DNA from: Streptosporangiaceae bacterium
Lineage (GTDB): Bacteria > Actinomycetota > Actinomycetes > Streptosporangiales > Streptosporangiaceae
Direction of reading: 5' to 3'
Length of the DNA stretch: 5,547 nucleotides
Assembly (NCBI GenBank): GCA_030040475.1
Contig: JASHTQ010000051.1
Coordinates: forward strand, 1-5,547
Shown: piece by piece, positions 5,391-5,547 of the stretch
Layout: each line of letters opens with the position of its first letter
How positions within the stretch are numbered: position 1 is the first letter of the stretch
Program-made: the position numbers and the translations under genes
The notes under the pieces: generated by a model
Told to the model about the DNA's origin: nothing
What the model saw: the letters and a program-made list of their open reading frames with translations, nothing else
Database searches by the model: none

Positions 5391-5412
5391 GAAGTTCACA
5401 TCCTCCGTTCAC
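5383..5412 (+). promoter_or_regulatory. GTTCAC direct repeats resembling a PHO box
   Basis: GTTCAC occurs at 5383, 5394 and 5407, with steps of 11 and 13 bases. Streptomyces PhoP binds 11-nt direct repeat units with a GTTCACC core, and the first two copies match that period. The first copy overlaps the right half of the CRP-type palindrome, so the two readings compete for the same bases. The third copy (TTCACC at 5408-5413) could double as a -35 element for a weak TAGATG at 5430-5435 with a 16-base spacer. Confidence 0.4.
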
Positions 5413-5432
5413 CGGGACTTCGCGTCGAGTAG

Positions 5433-5547
5433 ATGGCGGCATTGCGGAGAAATCTCGCTCTTGCCCGCCTGGTCCGGCCCGATACGGCAGAATGATCTCT
5501 GCTCAAAGGGGCGGCCTGGCACCGGCGGCATCTCCCGCTGCCTGATG
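5433..5547 (+). other. Plus-strand leader with overlapping tiny ORFs, ending at an ATG
   Basis: A 20-codon ORF (5433-5495) overlaps a 17-codon ORF (5492-5545) by ATGA. The second stop overlaps an ATG at the last three bases of the window by one base (TGATG). None has a strong ribosome binding site; AAAGGGG at 5505-5511 is too far from the last ATG. A 5-bp hairpin GCAGA/TCTGC lies near 5487-5503. The stretch is best read as the leader of a plus-strand gene that begins at or beyond the window edge. The tiny ORFs themselves are not convincing genes. Confidence 0.3.

Noticed and set aside
4480..5442. A 320-codon minus-strand frame overlapping the phosphoribosyltransferase gene.
   Set aside because: It is Arg/Pro/Ala-rich with no domain. 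The other frame holds a zinc ribbon and PRPP loop. Its GGAGG lies inside its own start region and does not favour it.
5443..5547. A riboswitch in the plus-strand leader.
   Set aside because: Only small hairpins are present, the visible leader is about 100 bases, and no conserved core of a known class could be recognised.

Overview
The window is about 70% GC, uses GTG and ATG starts, and keeps its coding capacity in G/C-ending codons. It carries a MarP-type protease and a MarP / Nudix CoA hydrolase / endonuclease III cluster. Together these point to a chromosomal segment of a high-GC actinomycete (Actinomycetota). The membrane-anchored ECF sigma factor with a Ser/Pro-rich extracytoplasmic part suggests a filamentous lineage of the Streptosporangiales type, but genus cannot be decided from this sequence.

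All five recognisable genes lie on the minus strand, so transcription runs from right to left: a ComF-like zinc-ribbon phosphoribosyltransferase (5303 to 4545), a large ECF-type sigma factor with a fused zinc motif, transmembrane helix and outer beta domain (4372 to 2660), endonuclease III nth (2620 to 1913), a Nudix CoA diphosphatase (1916 to 1290, overlapping nth by 4 bases) and the membrane serine protease MarP (1220 to 24). The last three form the conserved core known from mycobacteria (Rv3674c, Rv3672c, Rv3671c in M. tuberculosis). Here the thioredoxin-like gene of that cluster is absent and the sigma factor gene sits directly upstream.

Intergenic DNA holds most of the unexplained structure. 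Three genes (phosphoribosyltransferase, sigma factor, nth) lack a Shine-Dalgarno sequence but have a TANNNT -10-like hexamer 6 or 7 bases before the start codon, the arrangement expected for leaderless transcripts. The sigma gene also has an ECF-type GGAAAT-N18-CGTT element upstream, suggesting autoregulation. The phosphoribosyltransferase start codon is overlapped by one arm of a perfect 10-bp inverted repeat.

The right edge (5343-5547) looks like a regulatory region for a plus-strand gene starting at or beyond the window end. It has a perfect CRP-type palindrome, GTTCAC direct repeats resembling an actinomycete PHO box, and a chain of tiny overlapping ORFs ending in an ATG at the last base. 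In mycobacteria crp lies next to nth, so a crp-like gene just outside the window is a testable guess. No mobile element, CRISPR array, tRNA or rRNA was seen.
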